From Anseranas semipalmata (Eukaryota; Chordata; Aves; Anseriformes; Anseranatidae): a DNA stretch of 64,000 bases. This document shows positions 10,901-22,574 of the stretch, piece after piece. Location of the stretch: the NCBI GenBank assembly GCA_013399115.1, contig VXAA01004301.1, positions 310,580 to 374,579 on the forward strand, in the 5' to 3' direction. The notes below the pieces were generated by a model. The model was not told the DNA's origin, ran no database searches, and was given only the letters and a program-made list of their open reading frames with translations. The position numbers and the translations under genes are program-made. Position 1 is the stretch's first letter. Each line of letters opens with the position of its first letter.

Positions 10901-12919
10901 ATTTGTATTACAGATACCAATACACTTCTTTTATTTTTGAACACTTTAGATGTATACAACAGTTTATCCTTTTTTTTTTTCTGCTCTCTGTTGTCCTTCC
11001 TTACAAAGGTTTCTTGAAACGCTACAGACAGGAAGGGAATTTCCTCCACGAGATTCCGCTGCTAGTGCTGAATCTAGGCACTAAAACCCAAGGCTGAGTG
11101 CAGCCAAGCAGTCCTTGTGCTCAGTCTCAGGTCCCTTCTCAGGGGTATGACATGGGTTTGGTGCTGTGTGTTCAGGCAATGACCTTGCAGTGATGTATTG
11201 CTACAGAGCTGCTGAGATCTGGGGTTTTGAGAAAATCTATTATCCCTGTTACAGAAGAGAAGGGCATAAGATGGATCTGCCCCAGTGTTGTGCATATGAG
11301 ATCAACCTTTTTGCTGCTTTGGAAGTTCAGCTTTTCCTTGGCAGTTCATTACCTTGGTAGAGTCCTTGCTGAAGACCAGCTGACAGTGCTTCCTGCAAGT
11401 CTTCAAAAATGTGTTATTACTAAATATGTTTTTTTTTTCTTTTAAGGATGTTCTTAGTCTCATTGTGTCTTTGCACCATTAGCAGGGGTTGAAGAAAGGT
11501 AGCGTTGTAAGCTTTACCGCAAAGCAGAGTTCAATACAGGCAGAGATATAAAGGCCAATATAGTGCTTAGATGTCAACTAAGGCTTTGTTCACAATAACT
11601 ATGAACCCTTTTTGAAGAGGAAATAGCGCTAATACCTTATGAAGTCTCTAGAGCAAGTGGCACTGCTGGCATGTCCTGCAGGCTGAGAACATGCACACGA
11701 GCAGTCACCACCATGCAGCCAACATGCGCCTACATGTTAAGCCACAGGAATGTGATTGAGGCAGAGCTTTTCATCGGCTTGTACTACAAAGACAAAATGC
11801 TGCCCCCACAGAAGTCAGTGGCAAAACTCCGGCTGGCTTTGCAACAGCCAACGTCTCGCCCTGCTGGTTGCTGCTCTTGGAGCTGGCAAGCCTGGGTGCA
11901 GAAGATGCAGTTCATGGCTCACCTATTCTAGAGGAATGGGGAGCTTTGAGATTTTGGAGGACTTTGTGTCAGTGCAGTAACCACAGAAGCCAGCAGTCAG
12001 GTTTTGCATTTTCCACTTCAGTCACAATAGCTCCTTATCCTCGAAAGCGTTACACAGGTCGGGGTTTTACTGGGGAGCATTTATGTATCTCCCTTTAGTC
12101 CAAAGGTATGAATTATGTTCAAATAGCATGGGAATGGCTTATCCATAAATTCTAGTAATAACTGCCATGAATAATGCTATCTAGCCAGTTGTACTGCCCT
12201 CCCTGCTTTCATTCTCCAGTAGCTTGCAAAAGCAATCAACGTCAAATTTAGGGTGGATTTAGCAAGGGGATTTGGACTTCTTAATGTGAAAGACGGCTTT
12301 GAAAAACTCAGCCTTAGCAAACAGCAGCTAATAATAATGATAACAATAATAGAGATAAGCCGATTCGTATCTCCCCACCCAAAATATTTATATAATGAAT
12401 TAGTTAATTGTATTTTATCTGCTTCTGGTGGGTGGGTTGCTAGCCTTTGCGTTGCAGCAGACCTGGGGGAGCTCTTGTACAGTCTCATGCCAAGAATATG
12501 TGTTATTTCATATTCTGTTCTTTGCTTTGAGTTTAAGGTGGTGAGAGGAAATTCCCCTGCAATCAGCTATAAGTGGTTTCAGAGTGAGCAAGTCTTTTCA
12601 ATGCTTGAACATCTCTCATTAAAGGAGGAAAAAAAAAATCTCTATCTGCTTTTTGTAGTTCAGTCATTTACCATATACATAGGCAGAAGCTTTAAAAAAA
12701 TCCAACAGCCTGAACATTAGAGCGTACAAAAATTAATTCCTGTGTCATTTTATCTGCCTAATTGGGCCTAAAAATAGCCTGTGGGAAGGAGGACCAGAAG
12801 CCTTGAGTGTCTGAGGCAATTTGTATCAATTATTTCCCAATGTACCAGTCACAAGTGAAAGCCCTTGCCTGAGTGCCTCCATTAGCCAGGTGTCAGAGCT
12901 CTCTCTGTTTTCATTTCAG
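7925..12919. other. Non-coding AT-rich DNA
   Basis: No gene is recognised across about 5 kb. A short (TA)n at 10878-10890, an 11-T run at 10970-10980 and AAT-rich words near 12330-12352 are the only simple repeats. The frame at 12253-12720 is the longest here, but it opens on GTG, has no recognisable domain and includes low-complexity AAT codons, so I treat it as chance. Confidence 0.55.
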
Positions 12920-13146
12920 GCTTTTTGCTGGGAACAGGGTGTGTGCGGGCTGAAAAGCACTGAGGAGGAACTGAGGCCATGGCTGATGCAGGAGGGTGCC
13001 CAGAGCAGCTCTGCAAGCGAGGTTAGTGCCTTCGCTTCTCTGTCATCACCAGTCCCTGAGAGCAATCACCACCCACCAACAGTTCCTCAAGATAAGACCG
13101 AGCCAGCTGGGAGAAGAAAGCCTTTGATATTTCTCTGCCTCGCTAA
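12920..13146 (+). other. Exon-like segment, open throughout (227 nt)
   Basis: The acceptor CTCTCTGTTTTCATTTCAG precedes a segment that is open in one frame for 75 codons. Two donors are possible: GCGAG|GTTAGT, giving 102 nt (34 codons, symmetric phase 0-0), or CTAA|GTAAGTAT at 13147, giving 227 nt. The predicted peptide is acidic, then serine- and proline-rich (TEEELRPWLMQEG early, SSPVPESNHHPPTVPQDKT later), so it looks disordered and has no known domain. A MIR relic begins about 15 bp downstream. It could be a lncRNA exon, a lineage-specific coding exon or chance. Confidence 0.22.
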
Positions 13147-13159
13147 GTAAGTATGCCAT

Positions 13160-13288
13160 AACAATAATACTTTGAACTTTTACAGCACCTTTTCATACCA
13201 GGGTCTGAGTGCTCTACAAACATTCATTCCCTAAGCCTCATACCACCTATTTGAGGAAGAAACTTTTTATTGTACTCCTTTTATAGGC
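13160..13288 (-). mobile_element. MIR-family SINE relic
   Basis: The plus strand shows the reverse-complement MIR order: 'acaataatactttgaac', 'cagcaccttttcat', 'gagtgctctacaaacatt', 'aagcctcataccacctatttgagga', then a degraded 'attgtactccttttataggcc' in place of 'attatccccattttacag'. The remaining half of the element is not recognisable. It is old and diverged, with no coding capacity. Confidence 0.75.
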
Positions 13289-14690
13289 CAAATCTTCCAA
13301 AGAGCTCAGCACCCATTTTGCCTACGCTGGAGAACTTTTCTTCTTTGCATGAAGTAACTGTTAGTTTCTAGTTTTCTACTTTAGACACCTATGCCCAGCA
13401 CTGGTAAGGTCTGCACAACCTCTGCTCCAAACTGTTTACGTCTGGGACTTCTGCTGGTGTGCCCCCATAAAGCTGAAACTCTTGTAAACTGCTTACCTCC
13501 TGCTTGTAGCTCACAGGGACCTTCATGAGCTCCTGATGAGAATTTTGCTGTACAAGCAACGCTTTGTCAAAATGACAGTGGTCTTTTTGTTTTCTGTAGC
13601 CATAATTTTGGCTAATATTGAATGCCACATGAAAAGTAGATATTTGTTTTGTTTGTCACCAGAACTATTTTCTGTGATGCTATTATATTTGAAAACAGTG
13701 CAAGAATATACATGTCACGGTTACATACAAGCATACAATAGAAGAATTAAAGAGAGATGCTACATCCCAGATAGGCATTGTATTTGTAAAGCATGCAATA
13801 GAATTAAACTTTGATTTTTGTTTTCTGTCTGCTTTCTCAGTGAGCGAATACAGTCAAGGCCAGTTCTGGAGCTGATCTATCTCTGTGGAAAGTTGATTTT
13901 AAACTACTGCCAAATGTCAGCGAAGAATCACAGTTAAGGTTTCCATGCACAGAATAACACTGGCTCATAGGGAGGACAGGCTAAGAGTGCACTCTGCAGC
14001 CCAGAGGACAATATACATGTCTTCTAGTTACTGGTCCCTTCAGGGAGTTTATACATTTACATTTCAATACCAACACCATCCCTATAGCATTCACAGTCTT
14101 CATCTCTATGCCCTTCCCAGTGGGAGCAGAGCATCCAAGGGTAAAACATTTGAGGCATTACATGGGATTAGAACATTTGAGTCCAGCTCTGCAATTAGAA
14201 CTATCCATTGATGCCTTCAGCTCTCGCTTCTACTGATGCTACTGAAAATCAATTAATTCCCTTGGCTGGTTTAATTTTGGGGCACCGTAACTATGTTGAT
14301 TGCACCTAGGAAATGCAGTCATTAGCTGTTCCCGTTGCTGAAGTATGCCAAAGCCTTTGGCCATTCAAGTCCCATGAATTCAAGGCATAGAATTCCTATG
14401 CTTGTTGCAGTGACCCTAATCTCTTAAAATTGAGAAGTAAACTTCCAACATACGGTTGCTTATCTGAGCTGAACTTCTAATCTTTTGAGATTTGCCCATC
14501 ACAAATGATAAGCGTGAAGTGGAAAAAAAGAGGAAATACAGAGTGATAGCCAAGCTAAAATTTGTCAAATATATCATCTCCAAGTAAGGCTGCACTAATG
14601 TGGAAAATGGCAGGCAGAGTGATGACTGGCTGTTCTTCCTTTATTTTGTACTCCTGGGAAAAGAGAAAGACGCACCAAAGACTGACATTT
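13289..14690. other. Non-coding DNA
   Basis: No gene is recognised. A donor-like CAGGAG|GTAAGC exists on the minus strand near 13490-13500, with only a moderate acceptor upstream of it on that strand. Signal density is too low to call an exon. Confidence 0.5.
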
Positions 14691-14710
14691 AAAAAAAAAA
14701 AAAAAAAAAA
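14691..14710 (+). repeat. A20 homopolymer
   Basis: Twenty consecutive A, followed by TTAAAAGG. No retroelement body is recognised upstream, so it may be simple slippage. Confidence 0.95.
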
Positions 14711-16356
14711 TTAAAAGGTATTAGAACTGCTTGAACAGTCTTTGAACTACTGGAAAGATCTGCCCTCCAAATCACTTTCTTAACTCTTCCTGTGATTCAA
14801 CAGCTGCATTTCTCACAGCTCATGTCTCAGAGTGGACCAGCAGAGGTGACTGGGCATATAAAAATAACACGGGACAGAAGGTATGTATGGAGACTGCTAC
14901 TCTTTTTTCTTGTATATAGGTATGTAATCACTTAGGAGATAATCTCTAATTTTGAAAAGACAGGCATTCATTTTACAACAAATTAAAGACCAAATGTATT
15001 GTTTCTGTGAAGCTCTGACCACTTTATAGTTTAGCTTTAGCTCTCAAAAAAATCCTCTTAATTAAGATGAAAGAAACTCAACTCACGTAAATCAGCATAG
15101 CCCCACTTCCTTGCAACTCAGACTGTGGCTGAGCATGAAATACTCCAGGGTACATCAGCGTCCTCTAACTGAGCTTCTCTGACACTGAGACCGAATGGTG
15201 ATCATCCTTCCTCCAGACAGCTACAGCATCAATAAGGCAACCAAAGGTGAAGTGATAGAAATCAATCTGCCTCTCATTAGTGAGATGAATAGAACTATAC
15301 TGGAGAGAGAGATCAATGAAAGGGTGAGAAGATGTGGTAAGAATTAGTTAAAAGAGGGTTCAGGGAGGAAGTTAGTATTTTTTCAGATAGTTTAGAATAA
15401 ACTTTGGAGTGCTTTTGGATAAGTGTCTCACATGAACAGTGTTGCATACATTCTGCGTATACACACTTCTAGATAAAATGGGTTCAGGAAAGATGTCTCA
15501 TGTCAGACTGCAGTGAGGCAGGTGCTTTTATATTTTCAAGGATTTCATAAAGTATAGCTTTAAAATAAGAAAGATACATTTTTTTTATATAATGAACAAC
15601 AGAATATATAGGTGTACTGAAACTGAGCCACCGAGCTTGCACAGATATTCTGTATGTAGAAGATATTTGTGTGTTTATACTTCCTTGTGCTCAGACATAC
15701 ACAAGTGTACACAAATAGCATGCATATAATTGCGTAAGAGCCATTTATAAATATTTATTTCCCTTTTTACTTCTAGTTAGCATACTCCTGTATTTGTAGT
15801 CCAAATTACTTGCTAGGAGCAAAAAGCAATTTTTTTTCTTAGAAATAGAGACGACATTTTTCACTCTGGATGCAATGACAAGGATATTGGTGAAGTAGTT
15901 CTGGAGCAGCTAGCGGAGGCACAAGACACATCATGACTGTGCTGCTAGGGAGCCACTTTTCTCAGGCCGAGCACCTTGCATTTTTCAAAACACAAATATG
16001 GTTTTGCTGCTTCTGGGACATGGGCCAGCTCATTTAAATGCAGCACTCAAGAGATGGAGAAAAGGCAATTTGCCACAACACCTTTTCCATCTTGCTGCCT
16101 AGCTCACTGCTGCAGTTACAGATGGCCAACATTTGTGTCTTAAACATTTATCTTGCAAAATATAGACTTCTATGTAGAAAGTATTTAGTGGTGCAAAATA
16201 TTTCCCCTACATTTAAATTTTCATCTTGTTTCAATTTTTAGAAAACATTTTGAAATTTCAGATGTTGTTTTTTCTCCTTTTTGTCACCTTCCTTCTGTCT
16301 CGCACTGTTTCTGAATACAGTAGATTTTTGCCAAGGATAGAGGTTTTGGGGGGTGC
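14711..16356. other. Non-coding AT-rich DNA
   Basis: No coding, RNA or dispersed-repeat signal recognised. Confidence 0.6.
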
Positions 16357-16372
16357 GTGTGTGTGTGTGTGT
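16357..16372 (+). repeat. (GT)n microsatellite
   Basis: A short GT run, preceded by GGGGGTGC. Confidence 0.95.
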
Positions 16373-17756
16373 TCATTTTTTCTTTGCTGCTTTATAATTA
16401 TTTAAAGCTTTACCTGTGCTGTTACTAGACTGTATTCAGACTTTGACAAACACAGGTTCCCAGTGCCCTATGGCACCTCACCATGAAGTACACTGTGATT
16501 AAAGGATGCATTAGAATCAGCTTCCTCTTTCCTTTACCTGCTCTGTCAGTTTCATGAAGCTTGCAAAATCACAAAATGGATGTAAAAATGGGTAAGCATA
16601 TTTTAAAATTTGGACGTTGGGGTTTTTCTTGCAGTCAGTGGCAGATGGGAATGATTAGCAGAAAAGAAACAAGTGAAAAATTTTGCAAATATATTTGGGC
16701 GAAAGAATGCACTTTGTCCCAATTTGAACCCTGTGAAATATAAACTGCTTCAAAATGAAATGACTCTTTTAAAGACTCCACTAATTATCTTTGTGCCTTG
16801 TACATGCAAGTTGAGTGCAGGGTCTTGACAGGCTTTGGCTTAAAAGCAGGGTTTCAAGTTCACAAGAAACCAAGAAACCTCATCTTTTCACATTTGGGTT
16901 ACATTCCAAGTCAGACCGAATTGAGTAGCTTTCAAATGCCTGGTGAACTGGCATTTCTGAGAACATTTTATGATGAACACACCAGCACATGTTGCTTCTG
17001 AAATAAAGCCTGGTTCTTGGGAGCTCCAGACTCCTGGGCCTGCAGCAGTCCTCAAAGCAGCAAGATGTAAATGTTTTGCTGCTGAGTGCATTTGAGATGC
17101 GCCGGTTTGTTTTCTGACAGAATTCATTGCCGGGCTCGGTGACAGCATGTAGAATTCAAGACCATGAGCTCCAACAGTGGAGTAAATTGGTATTTTACAG
17201 CTTAACATCACTTTCTCAGAAAAGGCTAATTCACCTGTCCTAGAGTGGCTGGACTTTGCTTTCAGTGATTTAGAGTAGTGAAGATATTTGTTTGAACATT
17301 ACATTGGAGTTTTTCATTAATTTCCGGGCTCACACTGGAGCCTGCACGTCTCATGCTTTTGCTTCATTATTCTATAGTGATGCAATCTCATTTGACTCCT
17401 GCAGAGACAGTGTGAGAAAAGGGACTGATTCTGAGTGTTCTTCCAAAAGGTTTGTAATATTAATGAAAAACCTTGCTAAGAGAAAGAGCATGTATCTGGT
17501 GACAAGTATTTCTTCCCATCAGGTAAACCTGCAGAGAAGTTTATCAGCTGTTCAGACACACTGGTTGAGATCAGGTTTTTATCAGGGTCTTGCTGTGACA
17601 CTTATGGATGAAGTTTTCTGAGCTGGGAGCAGTTCTAGGAAGCAGCTCTTGCATTTCTTAGCATCTGAAAGATTTATGCTGTGCATTTAAGGTGGCTAAT
17701 GACTGCATTTGCCAGATTCCTATAATTTGTGGCTACTGTGAGCAACTGACACTTTC
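16373..17756. other. Non-coding DNA
   Basis: No gene or recognised repeat. Short open frames are present on both strands without domain content. Confidence 0.55.
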
Positions 17757-18000
17757 TTGGCCATCCGTTTGAGGATCCAAAAGGCAGCCGGCGGTCAGCC
17801 CGTTCCACGGCTACCCACGGCAATCGGAGGGCGCCTGGGCTTTGTGCCGGGGTTGGCGAGGAGTGCAGCGGCAATGGGCTCGCCGTGGGGCTGTGCGGGA
17901 GGAAACGAGAACAATCGGCAGGGAAATACAACCCAAATAACAAGCTGGCCTCCACAAAAAAAAGGTCACTGCTTGAAAGCCACTGTTTGAGAGCGGGGGG
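17757..18000. promoter_or_regulatory. Compact CpG-rich patch (orphan CpG island candidate)
   Basis: By direct count there are about 16 CpG dinucleotides between 17766 and 17918, whereas the surrounding kilobases have only scattered ones. Words such as GCCGGCGG, GGGCGCC and GCCGGGG resemble promoter GC boxes in composition. A T-rich tract and AT-rich sequence flank it on both sides. Retained CpGs in a CpG-depleted background indicate germline hypomethylation or exonic constraint. It could be a lncRNA promoter, an enhancer-associated island or a CpG-rich exon. No TATA box or start site is evident. Confidence 0.4.
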
Positions 18001-20860
18001 TGAAAAAGAGTGAGCAAGCGAGGGAGAGTCAATGCCTCTGTGGTTCCAAAGAATTCCTTTTTATAAGCAAAACAATGCTGGAGAACAATGCAAATACTTG
18101 CAGTGCTTTCGAGGCGGTAGATTAATTTTTTTTCCTTATAGAAAGTAAATTGGAACTGCTTCCATAAACAATAGGCATTGGCTACAGAAGAAAGTGTGAG
18201 CTTTTGCAGAGATTTAAAAATAACCAAAAGTAAGGAGCATATTGGCAAAACATTCTGTTTTCTCAGAATAGTAGGGAAAATGCAATGCAGCCTCAACATT
18301 TGAGGAAGAGAAAGGCTAAGAAAGCAGATTGGGAGACATAATGTGGTAAACTTTGAATGTGCCAGATTTTGTTTTGGAAGCCAATGTTTGGCGATAGGTT
18401 ACCTCATGATAGGAACAGTGATGTGGATTGCAGACTTTGACAGCTCTTTCTCCGAACATTTAAAATATTTCAAAATATTGTTCTTCAGTAGACCAGTTTA
18501 TTCCAACTAATTATACTGTGTCCCAATTCAGTTTGGTGCTGAAAGCTGCCCAAACCTGAATATTCATGAATTCCAGGCAAAATTGTGGCTTGCTCTGTGT
18601 TCATGCAGCACCTGGAACAGGGTGCAAGAGCACAGCACAAATAATAAAAACAGTAACCAATGCATCAACCTCAGCAACTTTATTTATCTTTGCTTTANGG
18701 TGTTACCTGATTCCTGACCTCTGTAATTACACCGGTGCTAATGTTACAGCAGCTGCAGTTCTGCTGCTGGAGAGGGCTCTTGTACTGGTAAAGCTCGTTT
18801 GAATTTCTGAATGAAAATAACCTGCCCAGTATGCCCCAATATATAGCAGTAAAACAATGACTGCAGTAAAGGGGTTTGGGTGCTTTAGAACAGCTCTTAT
18901 TTTTTTTCTTTTAGCGTAGGTGAGTCCCCTGTGAGGTAATAGTCACAAAAATGTCAATGTTACAGCCAAAAAGCCTTTATCTGATATATGTGGAGAAATA
19001 AGAGACACTGATGTTTTTGTGCTGGCTATCTGGCTTGACAAATGCAAGTTTAATTACTTTGCCTAGGTTTGATTTGGACAAAGTGGCTGCATGCTTTTTT
19101 CTTTCCTTGTCCCATTGGAAGTACAACATTGCTGAGAAACGATTGAAGTTTGTAGGTATTTCAATATTAGTGTTCACCTTTCCTGTCCCTTGCCGCTGCC
19201 CATCAGCATGTACATTTTAGTTTTCCTTTGGCTTTTGCATATGAACTTCTTTGAAGTTCAGTATGACTTAGGGTGATTCTTGGGATATATGTTTTGTCTT
19301 GTAAAATTTCCTGGCCAGCTGCTAGTCTGCACCAGCTGAAGCTCCCGGCAACTGGCCATCTGAAGCTATTCCATCCAGCTTTACTCCAAACCGGGATGAC
19401 TGTAACTAGGTTTCTTTAAAATAAACCTCTGGGAACTAGGTAACTAAAGGGATTCAGAGCTTCTGAGAGCATACTATACACCACAACCAGCTTGAATCGT
19501 GGAGCTGGCCATGGCTGGGCTGTGCACGGCAGCCCTTAAATTCAGGATCAGACCCTTTGGGCCCCTCAGGTCATCACAGAGGGCTTCCCCCAGGGTCCCT
19601 CCCTTGGGTTTCTGTGGATGTATGCACATGTGCAGCCTTCCTGCTCAGACAACAGCAGAGAAGGCTGGACTCTGTTACAGTTAGCAGAAGATTTGAGTAG
19701 AACTGCTCCATCAAAATTTGTGATTCAAGTGCAGGCTTCAGTGGCAATGCTGATGGGAGTCCAAAGGCTTCATTCAAATCTATTCCAGGATGGTATAGCA
19801 TCAAAGACCATCTGTGCTGATGTGTGGATATGCACACAGCTTCTGCTGACCAGGACAGCAGTATCAGCCCAGGACCAGATGAGCACACCTTCACTGCTTG
19901 GATGGAGACTGGATCGGCCCCTGACACATAGAAATGGTCCTCTGCTGCTTCATGGTGAGATAAATTGTCCAGAGGCTAATGGGCTATGAGTGTGTGCTCG
20001 AGGTAATCAGAAACCTTCAGGGCTAATGGTCTTGCACCCTCAGAGATACAATACCACTCAACCTTTTTCGCAGGCAAGTGATAGTATCTCAGACAATGCC
20101 CCTCTTGGAGGTCCCTAGCTGCCATGCCATGTGGACTGGAAAACATGGCAGGTAATCCAGTTGGTGTGAAGAGGGCTGCAAGTAGGTAGCCATCAGGAGA
20201 GCATGAAGGTTGCGGTTGTTTCCAAAGCCTGAGTAAGTAGCAAGATGTCCCTGCTCTGACCTAAGCAAGAGCAAGCACAGTTATACAGGCCTAGCTGTAG
20301 CGATTTAAGGTAGCGTTAGTGATTAACTGCAAAAGTAGGATAAAAAGCACTGTAGGAGATAAACTCTTTGTGTAAGATGATGCAGGGCGCTGTGCCAGGC
20401 TATCACGGCCAGATTTGGAAGTATTCAGCATTTGGTATGTCATGATGGAAACTTTTGAAGAACAGATTTCAGTACACGAATTGACCTCCTGGCACTTTGT
20501 ACCCTGCCATCATGGTAACCTCTACTCCCCTCCTTTCCTCCCTACTTCTGTATGCATGACACTGAAGCAGTGGTAGGGACAAGCTGATTTGCTCTAGGAG
20601 AGTTGTGGCAGACAGCATAGCTTGCATGGATATCTCAGCAACCAATCTGCAAGCTCTAACAGGACCCAAGGTCTGTATGCACTGCAGCCTCACAAAAATG
20701 TTCTGTAATGGTTGAGACCTAAGGGACCCAGCAGTGTCAGCCTTGAGAACAGCAATGATTTTCAACAATCTCTTTTTCTGTCTACACTTCCAACGCTAAA
20801 TCAGTCTAATTACTTCTGGGTTCTTGCCCATCACATTATGAAATACTTCAGAGGTTAAAG
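18001..20860. other. Non-coding DNA with one ambiguous base
   Basis: No gene recognised. N at 18698 interrupts a short open frame. A small perfect inverted repeat (TGAACTTC, 3-nt spacer, GAAGTTCA) lies at 19242-19260. The 19.5-20.0 kb part is GC-richer, with open frames on both strands typical of composition alone. Confidence 0.55.
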
Positions 20861-20873
20861 AAAAAAAAAAAAA
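20861..20873 (+). repeat. A13 homopolymer
   Basis: Thirteen consecutive A, a minor landmark. Confidence 0.95.
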
Positions 20874-22547
20874 GATCAAACCATGGTCCAAACCTCGGGA
20901 GGAAGAAGGCATCTGTCAGGACAAGCTCTTACCAGAAATGGTATAAAGAATTCTTGTTTACTAAATCTTTCAAGTCTGTAGCTAGTTCAAAGACACCTTG
21001 CAGGCCTCCTCATTAGAAGAGCAAAAGAACAAGTGAAAAGCCTTCAACCTAACTAATTAAAAGCAGTAGCTGTGTGTGCTGTGGTGTGGCAGGCATTTGT
21101 ATGGTTTTTTTGTGTCTACCAATGGTAGAAGAAAGTTCCTTCCAAGGTGATAATTCTGCCTCTGTATTGAAATGTGAACAAAGGGAAACTTTCTCCATGG
21201 GGTTTGGATTTATTCCCATCATTTGTAAACAGTGTTAACATAAAGATAATTCATGACACACTCACTGACTAAATGTGTTACCATGAGTGATAAAAGATCT
21301 TAAGAGCTCTCAGAAGGCAGTTTGCTCTTTAACATAACATGTTTTTTTCTTGAAGGTGTATTCTTGAAGAAGCATGTGAGAGCAGAAAAGAGTTAAAATA
21401 GCATTGTAGTCCTGTGTATAGAACATACCCAGGAAAGCGAAACACAGATAACTATGGCATTCACCTGCAACACAACCGAGAGCATCAGTAAAGCGAAGAG
21501 GACGGAGCATTGCAGTAGCTCTTGCATTTAGCAAACATGGGAATAATGATAACAAATATCCCCCTTTTCCTGAGAACAGACATGGGGTTGGGGACGATAA
21601 ATAACCTGCGGGGTGCTCAGCAGGAACTTGACACTTCCTACAGCCAGGTCTCCTCCTGAGCCACAGCTGATGTGATGCCTTCCCTGGGATGGCCACCTCT
21701 CACTGATTTCAGTGAATACTAAACTGTGTACAGCCGCGTTGCCAAATTGCTAGCTTAAGTCCCACTGAAGCATGGCTTTGCCTGCTGCTCTTGGGCATTC
21801 CTCCCCCACCCGTTCCTTGTATGATTTCTGCAGGCATTCATTACAAATTAATTCTTTCCAGTTTTTTTTAATTCCCAAGGAATATCAGTTGACATTCACA
21901 GCCATTCACAACCTCTCCAGTGCTCCCCGAGCTTCATATTACACCTGAACAATTTCACTGCCTGAATCTGGCTTGTACTTCAGCTTAAAGGAAAAGCTAA
22001 ACAGTGCATGAGTTTTGGAGAAAAATTTACAGCTGAAGGCTCCAGTCTTTCTTTTGCTGTGTCTCTTCAAGGTCCCTTCATATTATACTTTGCAAATGAC
22101 AAAACAACACAGCTATTTATTAAAAACAATTTTGATTGAAAAACAATGGTGCAGGGGTGATGATGACTAAATATAACTCCCATGTGTTCCCCAGGGCCTG
22201 GGCAGAGTGAGCTGGAGCTCGGCACTGGAGTCTCCCTGATCTTTCCATGGATATCGGCGTCTGCCACACCTGGGGTCCACGGCAAAGCTCTTTCCTCCAG
22301 AGGCCGAGAGCTGAGTCTACAGTTTCCACCAGGGTAATCACCTTTTCCCAGGCAATAACAAGCACTTCCTAAGAGCAGCTGTTTAAGATGGCTCAGAAGC
22401 AATGAGAAGAACATGGTTGATAGTTTGGGCCATGAATCCAGCTTCTGTGTGTGGCAGAGAAGAGCTACTTTTTGATAAAATGCTGGTCAGATGCTTGGTA
22501 AGTTTTGTGATTCATGTTTGTGTTCAAAACCTTATCTCCCCTTGCAC
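20874..22547. other. Non-coding DNA
   Basis: No gene recognised. CTTG|GTAAGTTT at 22498 is a good donor-like word, with a weak acceptor-like TTTTCCCAG about 150 bp upstream. Confidence 0.5.
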
Positions 22548-22574
22548 TTTTTTTTTTTTTTTTTTTTTTTTTTT
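22548..22574 (+). repeat. T27 homopolymer
   Basis: Twenty-seven consecutive T. It could be the complement of a poly(A) tail of a minus-strand retrocopy, but no gene-like sequence follows within reach that I recognise. Confidence 0.95.

Noticed and set aside
12253..12720. 155-codon plus-strand frame
   Set aside because: It opens on GTG, includes AAT-repeat codons, is overlapped by a minus-strand frame, and has no family resemblance.
17811..18299. 162-codon minus-strand frame across the CpG patch
   Set aside because: The openness follows from GC-rich sequence at one end and T/A-rich codons at the other. The overall composition is not protein-like and no domain is seen.
18700..18760. 'attacaccggtgctaatgtt' recalling an old amniote interspersed repeat
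   Set aside because: About 20 bp of resemblance is too little to assign a family without a library search.
19242..19260. 8-bp inverted repeat TGAACTTC/GAAGTTCA
   Set aside because: Stems of this size are expected by chance many times in 64 kb.
21740..21775. 'cttaagtcccactgaagc' recalling an old sauropsid repeat word
   Set aside because: Too short and isolated to annotate.
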